From Variovorax paradoxus (GTDB taxonomy: Bacteria > Pseudomonadota > Gammaproteobacteria > Burkholderiales > Burkholderiaceae_C), in assembly GCF_018614915.1 (NCBI RefSeq), contig NZ_JAGGNU010000025.1, positions 1-64,000 on the forward strand: a stretch of 64,000 nucleotides of DNA, in the 5' to 3' direction. The position numbers were made by a program, and so were the translations under genes. Shown piece by piece: positions 1 to 7,893 of the stretch. Each line of letters starts with the position of its first letter. Position 1 is the first letter of the stretch. The notes beneath the pieces are model-generated. The model saw only the letters and a program-made list of their open reading frames with translations. It searched no databases and was not told where the DNA came from.

Positions 1-150
1 TATTTACGGGATGTCGTACTAGGGCGGGCCGCGTCCCGCTGTCCCACTGTTTCCAAGTTGCGAACGCCGTGGTTCTTTCCGCGGCGATTCTTCGAGGGGC
101 TTTCATCCCAAACTTCATCTCACCGACAAACTGATTTGAAGGAAACCGAA

Positions 151-501
151 ATGAATGCCTCGAAGATCATCGCCACTACCGCTCTCTCGTTCCTGGCCGC
201 CGCCGGGGCGCAAGCGGAAACCTACGACGGCGTGCACTCGCTGACATCGGCGGCCAGCCGCGACGAAGTGGCCGCGCAAGCCGTCGCCACCGCACGTGCC
301 GGCAATCCGTACGCCGACGGCACCAGCGCCGGCGCGCAAACCTTCAGCTCCACCGCCGATCGCGCGGCCGTTCGCGCGGAGGCGGTCGCCAAGGCGCACG
401 ACCCGTTTGAAAGTCTCGATCGCCGCGCCTTCTATCGCGACGAAGTGCCTGCGGCCTACAAGAAGCCGAAGGTCTCGTTCACGCGCCAGGCCGGCCTCTA
501 A
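151..501 (+). CDS. small secreted protein with two AV-rich repeats (DUF4148-like)
   Basis: A 116-residue protein with a Sec signal peptide: residues 1-22 end in AGAQA, with cleavage expected before ETYDG. The mature part carries two similar segments, SRDEVAAQAVATARAGNP and DRAAVRAEAVAKAHDP, as in the short DUF4148-type periplasmic proteins that are numerous in Burkholderiales. No catalytic motif is visible and the function is unknown. The ATG at 151 is chosen because AAGGAAA lies about 7 bases upstream and the signal peptide starts there; an upstream in-frame start at 58 would give an implausible N-terminus. It converges on the ketosynthase gene, leaving a 20-bp gap. Confidence 0.75.
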   Translation: MNASKIIATTALSFLAAAGAQAETYDGVHSLTSAASRDEVAAQAVATARAGNPYADGTSAGAQTFSSTADRAAVRAEAVAKAHDPFESLDRRAFYRDEVPAAYKKPKVSFTRQAGL

Positions 502-521
502 GCCGGATCGAATCGCGGCGC

Positions 522-1727
522 TCAGGCGCGGCGAAACAGCAGCACCGCGTTCGTGCCGCCGAAGGCGAAGGAGCTGCTGATCGCGGCTTCGAGCTGCGGT
601 GCGGCCTCGCCGGCCTGCGGGACCAGGTGAAGGCTGCACGCCGGATCGATGCTCGCGCAATGGGCGTTCGGCGGCAGCTGCCGCCGACGCAGCGCGAGCA
701 CGGTGATCGCCGCCTCGAGCGCGCCGGCCGCGCCGAGCAGGTGGCCGTGCAAGGCCTTGGTCGAGCTCACGCGCAGCGTGTCGAGCGCATCGCCCCACAC
801 CTCGGCCAGCGCGTTGCGCTCGACCACGTCGCCGATGCGCGTGGCCGTGCCGTGCGCGTTGCAGTAGCCCACGTCCTGCGGCTGCAGGCCGGCTTGCCGT
901 AAAGCGGCGCGCAGCGCGCGGGCCTGGCCCGGCGCATCGGGCTTGGTGAGATGGGCGGCATCGCAACCGATGCCCCAGCCGGTCAGCCGCGCATGGCTGC
1001 GCGCGCCGCGCCCGCGTGCGCGCTCGGCCGATTCGAGAACGAGAAAGGCCGCCCCTTCGCCGAGCGCGAAGCCGCTGCGGTCGCCGGCGAAGGGCCGGAT
1101 CGATGCGGCCGCCTCGCCGGGCTGAAAGCCGGCCAGGGTCTGCATCGCCTGCCAGGCGAGCACCACGCCAGGCACGATCAGCGCTTCGCTGCCGCCGGCA
1201 ATCGCCAGGTCGACATCGCCGCGCTGCACCGCCTTGGCGGCTTCTGCGATGGCCACGGCCGACGAAGCGCAGGCCACCGAATAGGTGAGCACCGGGCCCT
1301 GCGCGCCGTGGCGCATCGCCACCTGCGAAGCCGGCGCGTTCGGCATGAAGGCCGGGATGGTCAGCGGCGGCACGCGCCCGTTGCCGCGGTAGGCCGCCTC
1401 GAGTGCCGCCGCGCCGCCCATGCCGCAACCGGCGTAGACGCCGATGCGCTCGGGGTCCACGTCGCCGATGGCGCCGGCATCGCGCATCGCCAGGTCGGCG
1501 GCGGCCACGGCGAGCTGGCTCACGCGGTCGACGCCGGCCAGTTGCAGCTTGGTGAACCAGCGCGATTCGTCGAAGGCCACCGTGGCGGCGGCGGCCGGCT
1601 TGGGCAGACCGGGGAAGATGGGCGCCAGCGCCGATTCGCCGCGCATCAGCGCCTCGAAGACCGTGGCCGGATCGTCGCCGTGCGGCGCCACGATGCCCAG
1701 CCCGGTGACGGCAACCTCGGTTGTCAC
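522..1727 (-). CDS. beta-ketoacyl-ACP synthase (FabF/KAS-II-like)
   Basis: A 401-residue thiolase-fold condensing enzyme that would extend an acyl chain on an acyl carrier protein by Claisen condensation. The Cys-His-His set is visible: Cys153 in YSVACASSA, His292 in NAHGTAT, and Lys324/His329 in STKALHGHLLGAAG. The C-terminal SSSFAFGGTN motif is also typical. The start is GTG at 1727 and overlaps the ACP stop codon by 4 bases, so the two are translationally coupled. Pairing with a private ACP and a PAP2 phosphatase rather than fabD/fabG suggests a specialised lipid role instead of housekeeping synthesis; this is inference. It could instead be a diverged paralogue of FabF. Confidence 0.93.
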   Translation of the reverse strand: MTTEVAVTGLGIVAPHGDDPATVFEALMRGESALAPIFPGLPKPAAAATVAFDESRWFTKLQLAGVDRVSQLAVAAADLAMRDAGAIGDVDPERIGVYAGCGMGGAAALEAAYRGNGRVPPLTIPAFMPNAPASQVAMRHGAQGPVLTYSVACASSAVAIAEAAKAVQRGDVDLAIAGGSEALIVPGVVLAWQAMQTLAGFQPGEAAASIRPFAGDRSGFALGEGAAFLVLESAERARGRGARSHARLTGWGIGCDAAHLTKPDAPGQARALRAALRQAGLQPQDVGYCNAHGTATRIGDVVERNALAEVWGDALDTLRVSSTKALHGHLLGAAGALEAAITVLALRRRQLPPNAHCASIDPACSLHLVPQAGEAAPQLEAAISSSFAFGGTNAVLLFRRA

Positions 1728-1963
1728 TTGGCCTGCGCCATCCTGACCTTGTCGACCACCGCCGCGAGTTCGGCCAGCGTGTCGACGTTCGCGTCGGTGT
1801 CGGGCAGGGAGATGGAGAAGTGGTCTTCGATCGCAAAGACGAATTCGACCAGTGCCAGCGAATCGAATCCCTTGCCGCGCATCGACGCATGAGGGTCGAG
1901 CGCCGCCGCCTCGATGCCGTATTTTTCTTGGATCAGATCCTGTAATTCTTTCAGCGAACTCAT
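1724..1963 (-). CDS. acyl carrier protein
   Basis: A 79-residue acidic carrier protein of normal ACP length. The phosphopantetheine attachment Ser35 sits in KGFDSLALVE, a variant of the canonical DSL motif, followed by the helix-II sequence VEFVFAIEDHF. It would carry acyl intermediates for the adjacent ketosynthase, whose GTG start overlaps its stop codon by 4 bases. The ATG at 1963 is the only start giving a standard ACP N-terminus. It differs clearly from housekeeping AcpP (no DSLDTVE segment), so it is probably a dedicated carrier. Confidence 0.93.
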   Translation of the reverse strand: MSSLKELQDLIQEKYGIEAAALDPHASMRGKGFDSLALVEFVFAIEDHFSISLPDTDANVDTLAELAAVVDKVRMAQAK

Positions 1964-1995
1964 TGTGCAGATGTCCGTCTCATGCGGCCATGGGC

Positions 1996-2700
1996 TCATC
2001 GATGCGGGATGATATCCGCAGGACCGAAGAGGGCGGCTGCTGCGCGGTGGGGGCCGGGCCGCCAGCGCATCGAGGGCACGACGAAGGCGATGCCGAGCAG
2101 TGTGCCGGCCAGCGCATCGAGCACCACGTGCTGCTTGATCGCCAGCGTCGAGTAGGCGATCGCGGCAAACCAGAGCCAGTTCGCAAGGCGCAGGAAGGCC
2201 GGCGTGCGCGCGCGGCGCAGCACGTCCTCGATGCGGATCGCGGTGAACATCGCGACCGCGACATGCATCGAGGGACAGGCGTTGCCGGCCGCGTCCACGC
2301 CCTGCAGCAGCGCGAAGCCGGGAAAATCCGAAGCCGGCGCCGCGAGCGGCACCTGGGTCGGCCAGTAATGGAACAGGCCCAGCCCCGCCAGGCACAGCGC
2401 GCCCACCCACAGGCCGTAGACCACCAGCTCGCGAAAGCTCAGCTGCAGCCCGGGCGCGACTCCCACGTAAACCCAGAGCGAGAAGTAGGCGACGAGCGCC
2501 TGCGGTTGAAACGGGATCAGGTGGTCGAGCGCGGTCAGCGGCATCACCGTGACCGGGAAGTCCGGGTGGCGCAGCAGGTGGAAATAGCCGATGAAGAAGA
2601 GCCAGGTGAAGACCGTGGTGCCGACGATCTTCAAAGCCAGGTGGCGGCGCATCCGCAGGCCGATGTCGGCAGTCCAGGTCTGGGGAGGGGAGGGCGCCAT
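1996..2700 (-). CDS. PAP2-family membrane phosphatase
   Basis: A 234-residue integral membrane protein with about six hydrophobic segments. The two C-terminal PAP2 signature blocks are present: CPSMHVAVAMF near residue 143 (PSGH-like box) and STLAIKQHVVLDALAG near residue 185 (SRxxxxxHxxxD-like box, His and Asp kept). Family members dephosphorylate lipid phosphates such as phosphatidate or undecaprenyl diphosphate at the membrane face. The first block reads SMH rather than SGH, which also occurs in inositol-phosphoceramide-synthase-like members, so a lipid phosphotransferase role is possible. It lies 32 bp upstream of the ACP gene on the same strand and probably leads that operon. Confidence 0.85.
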   Translation of the reverse strand: MAPSPPQTWTADIGLRMRRHLALKIVGTTVFTWLFFIGYFHLLRHPDFPVTVMPLTALDHLIPFQPQALVAYFSLWVYVGVAPGLQLSFRELVVYGLWVGALCLAGLGLFHYWPTQVPLAAPASDFPGFALLQGVDAAGNACPSMHVAVAMFTAIRIEDVLRRARTPAFLRLANWLWFAAIAYSTLAIKQHVVLDALAGTLLGIAFVVPSMRWRPGPHRAAAALFGPADIIPHR

Positions 2701-2708
2701 GGGCAGGG

Positions 2709-2849
2709 CTATCGACTCACTGATGTTTCGACCCGCTCGATCATGCCTGAGCGGCCGCGAAAATCGGGGGACTCGGCCACCACCTTTCGAATCTCCTGCA
2801 TCAATGCGCGCGCGCCCGGCGAGGCAAATGCGAAGCGAAGCGCCGCCAT
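2709..2849 (-). CDS. possible 46-residue hypothetical protein
   Basis: An open frame between the PAP2 gene and the divergent VOC gene would encode MAALRFAFASPGARALMQ and so on, ending in VETSVSR. It can be extended to a TTG at 2930. Its stop lies 8 bases before the PAP2 start, so it could be a leader gene of that operon. No family is recognised, no good ribosome-binding site is seen, and long open frames are common by chance at this GC content. Confidence 0.2.
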   Translation of the reverse strand: MAALRFAFASPGARALMQEIRKVVAESPDFRGRSGMIERVETSVSR

Positions 2850-2961
2850 GGCATGGCGCCGGCTGAGTGGAGCCGGAAGCACCGCAGCGCTTGACAAGGG
2901 CCCGGCCCCGATCAGATACTGAACCTTCAAGTTCAGTTAATGTCCTGACGGAAGGAATCCC

Positions 2962-3420
2962 ATGCAGAAGATCTCCCCATTCCTGTGGTTTGACGGCAAG
3001 GCCGAGGAGGCTGCGAAGTTCTACACCGGCATCTTCAAGAACTCGCGCATCACCAAGCTGATTCCCGGCCCCGGCGGCACGGTGATGGGGGTGAGCTTCG
3101 AGCTCGAAGGGCAGGAGTTCATGGGCCTGAACGGCGGGCCGATGTTCCAGTTCACGCCGGCCGTCTCCTTCTTCATCAAGTGCGAGACGCAGGAAGAGAT
3201 CGACAACTACTGGGTCCGGCTCACCGAGGGCGGCGGCGAGCCGCAGCCCTGCGGCTGGCTCAAGGACAAGTTCGGGCTCTCCTGGCAGGTGGTGCCCGAC
3301 GCGCTGGGCACGATGCTGCAGGACAAGGACCCGGCCAGGGCGGGCCGCACCATGGAAGCCATGATGAAGATGTCCAGGCTGGACATCGCGGCGCTGAAGA
3401 AGGCCTACGACGGCGGCTGA
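2962..3420 (+). CDS. VOC/PhnB-like protein (glyoxalase fold)
   Basis: A 152-residue cytosolic protein of the PhnB / 3-demethylubiquinone methyltransferase-like (PF06983) branch of the vicinal-oxygen-chelate superfamily. Typical features are PFLWFDGKAEEAAKFY at the start, FMGLNGGPMFQFTPAVSFFI in the middle, the segment CGWLKDKFGLSWQVVP, and the C-terminal AMMKMSRLDIAALKKAY. Members are dimeric and mostly of unknown substrate. GAAGGA lies 6 bases before the ATG. It stands alone, converging on fahA with a 12-bp gap. Confidence 0.85.
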   Translation: MQKISPFLWFDGKAEEAAKFYTGIFKNSRITKLIPGPGGTVMGVSFELEGQEFMGLNGGPMFQFTPAVSFFIKCETQEEIDNYWVRLTEGGGEPQPCGWLKDKFGLSWQVVPDALGTMLQDKDPARAGRTMEAMMKMSRLDIAALKKAYDGG

Positions 3421-3432
3421 GTCCGCCGGCCT

Positions 3433-4761
3433 TCAGCCCCGGGCCGGCAGCACCATGCCGCGGCTCTCGCCGAAGCCGATGCGCGCATGGCCCGGCTTCT
3501 CGCACCAGCCGCGCAGCAGCACGGCATCGCCGTCTTCGAGAAAGCCGCGCTGCTCGCCGTTGGCGAGCGCGATCGGCGCCTGTCCGGCGCGCGTGAGTTC
3601 GATCATCGCGCCGGCCTCACCGGGCCCCGGGCCCGAGATGGTGCCGCTGCCGAACAGGTCGCCGGCGTTCAGGCTGCAGCCGCCCACCGTGTGGTGCGCG
3701 ACCATCTGCGCGATGCTCCAGTACTGGTGCCTGAAGCTCGTGGCCGACAGGCGCGAGGGGCCGCTGCCTTCGGCGCGCGCCCTGGCGCTTTCGAGCCAGA
3801 CTTCGAGCCGGATGTCGAGCGCACCGTTCGCGCGGTTGACTTCGCTCTCCAGGTAGGCCAGCGGCTGCGGATGGTCGGCCGGCCGCACCCAGGCCTGGCG
3901 GTAAGGCGCCAGCGCTTCCAGCGTCACGATCCAGGGCGAGACGGTGGTGGCGAAGTTCTTCGCCAGAAACGGACCGAGCGGCGCCATCTCCCAGAACTGG
4001 ATATCGCGCGCCGACCAGTCGTTGAGCAGGCAGATGCCGAAGATGTGCTTCTCCGCGCGCTCGAGCGGAATCGGCGCGCCGGCCGCATTGCCCTGGCCGA
4101 TGTAGATGCCGAGCTCGAGCTCGTAGTCCAGTCGCGCGCAGGGCCCGTACGCGGGTGCGCTCGCACCGGGCGCCATGGTCTGGCCCATCGGCCGGTGGAA
4201 CTGCTGGCCGCTCACGCCGATCGTGGAGACGCGGCCGTGGTAGGCGATCGGGATCCACTGGAAGTTGGGCGTGATCGGATCGTCGGGCTTGATGAGGCGA
4301 CCGATGTTCATCGCGTGATCGATCGAGGTGTAGAAGTCGGTGTAGTCGCCGATGCGCGCGGGCAGCGCGAAGGTCACGTCGGACTGCGGGACCAGGCAGG
4401 CGCGCACGGCGTCGATGACTTCCTTCGGCGCGTCGTCCTTCAGCAGCGCGAACAAGCCATGGCGCAGCGCGCGCCACACGCCCGGGCCGAGCGCGAAGAA
4501 ATCGTTGAGCGCCGACTGCGCGCAGGCGCGTGCGCCATCGAGCGCGGTGCCCTCGAGCAGCCGGCCGGCCGCCAGCGCCGCGAGGTCCAGCACCTGGTCG
4601 CCGATCGCGACCCCGCCGCGGTAGGGCTCGCGGCTTCCGGTGCGGTGGAACACCGCGAAGGGCAGGTTCTGGATCGGGAAGTCGCTGCCTTCTGCGTTGG
4701 CCGAAGCGAGCCAGCTGCGGGCGGCCGCGTCGTGCGTATGGTCGAGCGTCATCGCCGTCAT
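3433..4761 (-). CDS. fahA: fumarylacetoacetase
   Basis: A 442-residue enzyme, close to the length of eukaryotic FAH (about 420). It hydrolyses fumarylacetoacetate to fumarate and acetoacetate, the last step of homogentisate breakdown. An N-terminal beta-barrel is followed by the FAH catalytic fold. Residues matching the mouse metal and active sites are visible: Asp142 (GDYTDFY), His149, Glu214/Glu216 (DYELELG) and Asp248 (NDWSARD). ATG at 4761 overlaps the upstream cyclase stop by 4 bases; a second ATG at 4752 is also possible. It is last in the TetR-headed operon. No homogentisate dioxygenase or isomerase is in the window, so the supplier may lie elsewhere, or the true substrate may be a related acylpyruvate. 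Confidence 0.92.
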   Translation of the reverse strand: MTAMTLDHTHDAAARSWLASANAEGSDFPIQNLPFAVFHRTGSREPYRGGVAIGDQVLDLAALAAGRLLEGTALDGARACAQSALNDFFALGPGVWRALRHGLFALLKDDAPKEVIDAVRACLVPQSDVTFALPARIGDYTDFYTSIDHAMNIGRLIKPDDPITPNFQWIPIAYHGRVSTIGVSGQQFHRPMGQTMAPGASAPAYGPCARLDYELELGIYIGQGNAAGAPIPLERAEKHIFGICLLNDWSARDIQFWEMAPLGPFLAKNFATTVSPWIVTLEALAPYRQAWVRPADHPQPLAYLESEVNRANGALDIRLEVWLESARARAEGSGPSRLSATSFRHQYWSIAQMVAHHTVGGCSLNAGDLFGSGTISGPGPGEAGAMIELTRAGQAPIALANGEQRGFLEDGDAVLLRGWCEKPGHARIGFGESRGMVLPARG

Positions 4762-5567
4762 CCCGCCGTCGCCATCAGCGCGTCGTCGAAGATCGCCACG
4801 GCGCGCGTCCAGCCGGCCGAGGCGCCGCGGATCTTGTGCGGGAAGCAGCTGATGAAGAAGCCGTCCCCGGGCAGCGCCTCGAGGTTGTGCAGCTTCTCGA
4901 GGTGGCAGTAGCCGATGTCGCGGCCGGCCTTGTGGCCCTCCCAGATCAGCGAGGCGTCCTTCGATTCGCCGTACTTCTTCGCGGTGTGCACGAAGGGCGC
5001 GTCCCAGCTCCAGGCATCGGTGCCGGTGAGGCGCACGCCGCGCTCCAGCAGGTACATGGTCGCTTCGTAGCCCATGCCGGCGCCGGCCGAGACGTAGTCG
5101 CCGTGGCCGTAGCGCGAGCCGGCGCGCGTGTTGACCACCACGATCTCCAGCGGCTTCAGCGTATGGCCGATGCGCTTCAGCTCGGCCTCGACGTCGTCGG
5201 CCTGCACCACATAGCCGTCCTCGAAATGGCGGAAGTCCAGCTTCACGCCGGGCTGGAAGCACCATTCGAGCGGCACGTCGTGGATCGCGATCGCGGGCTT
5301 CTTCTCGCCGAGCGCCTTGTCCATGGTCGAGTGGAAGTGGTAGGGCGCATCGAGGTGCGTGCCGTTGTGGGTCGAGAGTTGCACGAACTCCACCGCCCAG
5401 CCTTCGCCGTCGGGCAGGTCCTCCTTCTTCAAGCCGGGGAAGAAGGGTTCGATCTGCTCGTAGGTCTGCTCGTGCGTGAAGTACTGGATCTTGGGCGCGA
5501 AGGCCGGCGGATCGGAGAGCACGTCGTTCTCGAGAAAGATCGAGAGGTCGACGAATTTGCGGGTCAT
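4758..5567 (-). CDS. cyclase-family hydrolase (isatin hydrolase / KynB-like)
   Basis: A 269-residue member of the metal-dependent cyclase family (PF04199). The signature HNGTHLDAPYHF places the metal ligands at His67, His71 and Asp73, followed by His77. AAGGAG lies 8 bases before the ATG at 5567. Known members open isatin or N-formylkynurenine rings; this protein is longer than KynB (about 210) and nearer the isatin-hydrolase size. Being between an ABC importer and fumarylacetoacetase, it probably acts on an imported cyclic or lactone substrate, but which one cannot be read from sequence. Confidence 0.85.
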   Translation of the reverse strand: MTRKFVDLSIFLENDVLSDPPAFAPKIQYFTHEQTYEQIEPFFPGLKKEDLPDGEGWAVEFVQLSTHNGTHLDAPYHFHSTMDKALGEKKPAIAIHDVPLEWCFQPGVKLDFRHFEDGYVVQADDVEAELKRIGHTLKPLEIVVVNTRAGSRYGHGDYVSAGAGMGYEATMYLLERGVRLTGTDAWSWDAPFVHTAKKYGESKDASLIWEGHKAGRDIGYCHLEKLHNLEALPGDGFFISCFPHKIRGASAGWTRAVAIFDDALMATAG

Positions 5568-5580
5568 GGGGGAGCTCCTT

Positions 5581-6354
5581 TCAAGGGTGCTGCCAGCGCA
5601 GCAGTTTCTTTTCGGCAAGGGCCAGCAGCGCGTTGCTCGCAAAGCCGATCAGGCCCAGGAGCACGATGCCGGCGAAGAGTTCGCTCGCGCGAAAGGCGCG
5701 CGCCGCGAGCAGGATGGCTTGGCCCAGGCCGCTTTGCGAGGCGATCATTTCGCCGACCACGGCGACGATGAGGGAAATGGTCATCGAAAGCCGCATGCCG
5801 GCCAGGATGTCGGGCATCGCGTTGGGCAGGCCGATCTTCCAGACGAAGGCCGCGCGCGGCATCTGCAGGCAGCGTGCCACTTCGGCCAGCCGCGGCTCGA
5901 CGGCCGCGAAGCCGTGCACGGTGGCCAGCAGCACCGGCCACATCGCGCCGAAGGCCACCACGAAGAGCACCATGCCCGGGTTGAGGCCGAAGATCGAGAT
6001 CGCGAGCGGCAGCAGGGCGGAGGCCGGCAGCGGGCGGATGAACTCCAGCGTGGGCTGCACCCAGGCGCGCACCGCGGGCGAGACGCCGATGGCCGCTCCC
6101 AGCAGCACGCCGAAGAGCGAAGCCAGGAGCCAGCCTTCGAGCATGCGGCGCACGGTCGCGAGCGTGAAGGCGAGCAGCTCTCCGTTGCCGCTGCCTGTGA
6201 GGTTGAGGCCTTCGCCCAGGCTCGCGAGCGTCGCCTCGGGCGTGGGCAGGAACACGCGGCTCACCCAGCCCGCGTTGCTGGCCGCCCACCACAGCGCGAT
6301 CAGCGCCGCCAGCACTGCGGCCGAGCCGAACCATCCGGCGAGGCGGCTCTTCAT
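5581..6354 (-). CDS. ABC transporter permease (SsuC/TauC-like)
   Basis: A 257-residue inner-membrane protein with about six transmembrane segments. The EAA-type loop for ATPase contact is at EVARCLQMPRAAFVWKIGLP. This family usually carries sulfonates, nitriles, pyrimidines or aromatic acids. ATG at 6354 overlaps the preceding permease stop by 4 bases. The operon encodes two different permeases beside one ATPase, so the channel is probably a heterodimer. The cyclase gene follows after 13 bp. Confidence 0.88.
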   Translation of the reverse strand: MKSRLAGWFGSAAVLAALIALWWAASNAGWVSRVFLPTPEATLASLGEGLNLTGSGNGELLAFTLATVRRMLEGWLLASLFGVLLGAAIGVSPAVRAWVQPTLEFIRPLPASALLPLAISIFGLNPGMVLFVVAFGAMWPVLLATVHGFAAVEPRLAEVARCLQMPRAAFVWKIGLPNAMPDILAGMRLSMTISLIVAVVGEMIASQSGLGQAILLAARAFRASELFAGIVLLGLIGFASNALLALAEKKLLRWQHP

Positions 6355-7124
6355 TGCACGACCCCCATGTGCCGCGCCACCCATCGCTGCAAGCGCTGCA
6401 TCGCCGCGTTGACGGCGAAGCCCACCACGCCGATCCAGCCCAGCCAGGCCAGCATCAGCGCCGGGTCGAAGCTCTGCTGCGCGATCATCATCGCGTAGCC
6501 CATGCCGTTGGGATTGGCCGCGATTTCGACCGTGACGGCCACCACCAGCGCCACCGCCACGCCGAGCCGCAGCGCGACGAAGAGGCGCGGCACGATTGCC
6601 GGCAGCACGATCTTCCAGGCCCGCTCGCGCGCCGTGAGGCCGAGCACGCGGCTCACTTCGAGCAGCCGCGGCTCCACCTGCTGCACGGCCGACTGCACGA
6701 GGATCAGCATCGGCCAGAAGGTGGCGAAGGCGACGATGGCGAGTTCCATGCGCACGCCGAAGCCGAACATCAGCATCGAAAGCGGAATCAGCGCCACCGA
6801 GGGCACGGGCCGCAGCACCTCGATCGACAGCAGGCCGAGTTGCGCGGCACGGCGCGACAGGCCGAGCACGATGCCCAGCGCGATGCCGAGCACGGCGCCG
6901 ATGAAGAGGCCGAGCGCGGCGGTGCCGAGCGTGAAGCCGGTGGCCTGCCACAGCGAGCCGTCCATGGCCGCGCCGGCGAAGGCCTTGAGCGCAGCGCTCG
7001 GCGGCGCGAGCGCATCGCTGCCCTGGGCGGCGGCGCGCCGTGCGTACCACTCGAAGAGGCCGAGCAGCAGGGCAGGGAAGACCCAAGGCCGCAGCATCGA
7101 CAGAGCGCCGCGCCGTTCAGTCAT
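6351..7124 (-). CDS. ABC transporter permease (SsuC/TauC-like)
   Basis: A 257-residue paralogue of the next permease, with a similar membrane topology and the EAA loop EVSRVLGLTARERAWKIVLP. The start overlaps the ATPase stop by 8 bases, indicating one message. The pair of non-identical permeases is less common in this importer class, where a homodimer is the rule; this may reflect duplication within the operon. Substrate unknown. Confidence 0.88.
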   Translation of the reverse strand: MTERRGALSMLRPWVFPALLLGLFEWYARRAAAQGSDALAPPSAALKAFAGAAMDGSLWQATGFTLGTAALGLFIGAVLGIALGIVLGLSRRAAQLGLLSIEVLRPVPSVALIPLSMLMFGFGVRMELAIVAFATFWPMLILVQSAVQQVEPRLLEVSRVLGLTARERAWKIVLPAIVPRLFVALRLGVAVALVVAVTVEIAANPNGMGYAMMIAQQSFDPALMLAWLGWIGVVGFAVNAAMQRLQRWVARHMGVVQ

Positions 7125-7893
7125 GGCTTTGCTCGATGAAGGCGAAGAGCTCGCGCCTGAGGCGCAGGAACTCCGGGTGCTCCTTGGTCGTGAGCTGGTC
7201 GCGCGGCCGCGGGATCTGCACGTCGATCATGCGCGCCAGGCTGGGCCGCCCCGGCGCCGGGTCGGCCTGCAGCGCGATCACGCGGTCGCCGAGGTAGATG
7301 GCTTCCTCGAGGTCGTGGGTGACGAAGAGCACCGTCAACCCGTCTTCCCGCACCAGGCGCGCGAGCTCGTCCTGCAGGCCCTGGCGCGTGAGCGCATCGA
7401 GCGCGCCGAAGGGCTCGTCCATCATCATCAGCTCGGGCTTCTGCGCGAGGCAGCGCGCGATCTGCGCGCGCTGCTGCATGCCGCCGGAGAGCTGCACCGG
7501 AAACTTCTGCGCGTGTGCTGCGAGACCGACCTTGGCCAGCACCTCGGCGATGCGCGGCGCGCGTTCGCTCGCGGCGGTGCCCGCTGCCTCGAGCGCGAGG
7601 CTCACGTTGCCCTCCACCGTGCGCCAGGGCAGCAGCGCGCGGCCATAGTCCTGGAACACGAAAGCCACTTCGCGCGAAGGCTCGGTCATCTGCCGGCCGT
7701 TGCGCCGCACCTCGCCCGCGCTGGCGCGCACCAGGCCGCTGGCGGCGCGCAGCAGCGTGGTCTTGCCGCAGCCGCTCGGGCCGACGATGCAGACGAACTC
7801 GCCGCGCGCTACTTCGAAGGAGGTCGGCGACAGCACCTCGCGCGCGCCGTAGCAGATGCGCACGCCGTCGATGCTCAGCACACCGGCGCTCAC
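7117..7893 (-). CDS. ABC transporter ATPase (SsuB/TauB-like)
   Basis: A 258-residue nucleotide-binding subunit. Walker A GPSGCGKTT, signature LSGGMQQR, Walker B LMMMDEPFGALD and the switch histidine in FVTHD are all intact. It energises the two permeases encoded just downstream. The start is taken as GTG at 7893, overlapping the solute-binding-protein stop by 4 bases (GTGA); no ATG gives a full-length N-terminus. It belongs to the nitrate/sulfonate/taurine importer class. Confidence 0.9.
   Translation of the reverse strand: MSAGVLSIDGVRICYGAREVLSPTSFEVARGEFVCIVGPSGCGKTTLLRAASGLVRASAGEVRRNGRQMTEPSREVAFVFQDYGRALLPWRTVEGNVSLALEAAGTAASERAPRIAEVLAKVGLAAHAQKFPVQLSGGMQQRAQIARCLAQKPELMMMDEPFGALDALTRQGLQDELARLVREDGLTVLFVTHDLEEAIYLGDRVIALQADPAPGRPSLARMIDVQIPRPRDQLTTKEHPEFLRLRRELFAFIEQSHD

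Noticed and set aside
115..1890. Long 591-codon open frame on the minus strand covering the ketosynthase in another register
   Set aside because: Arg/Ala-rich shadow of the ketosynthase and ACP genes; no motif; such frames are normal at this GC content.
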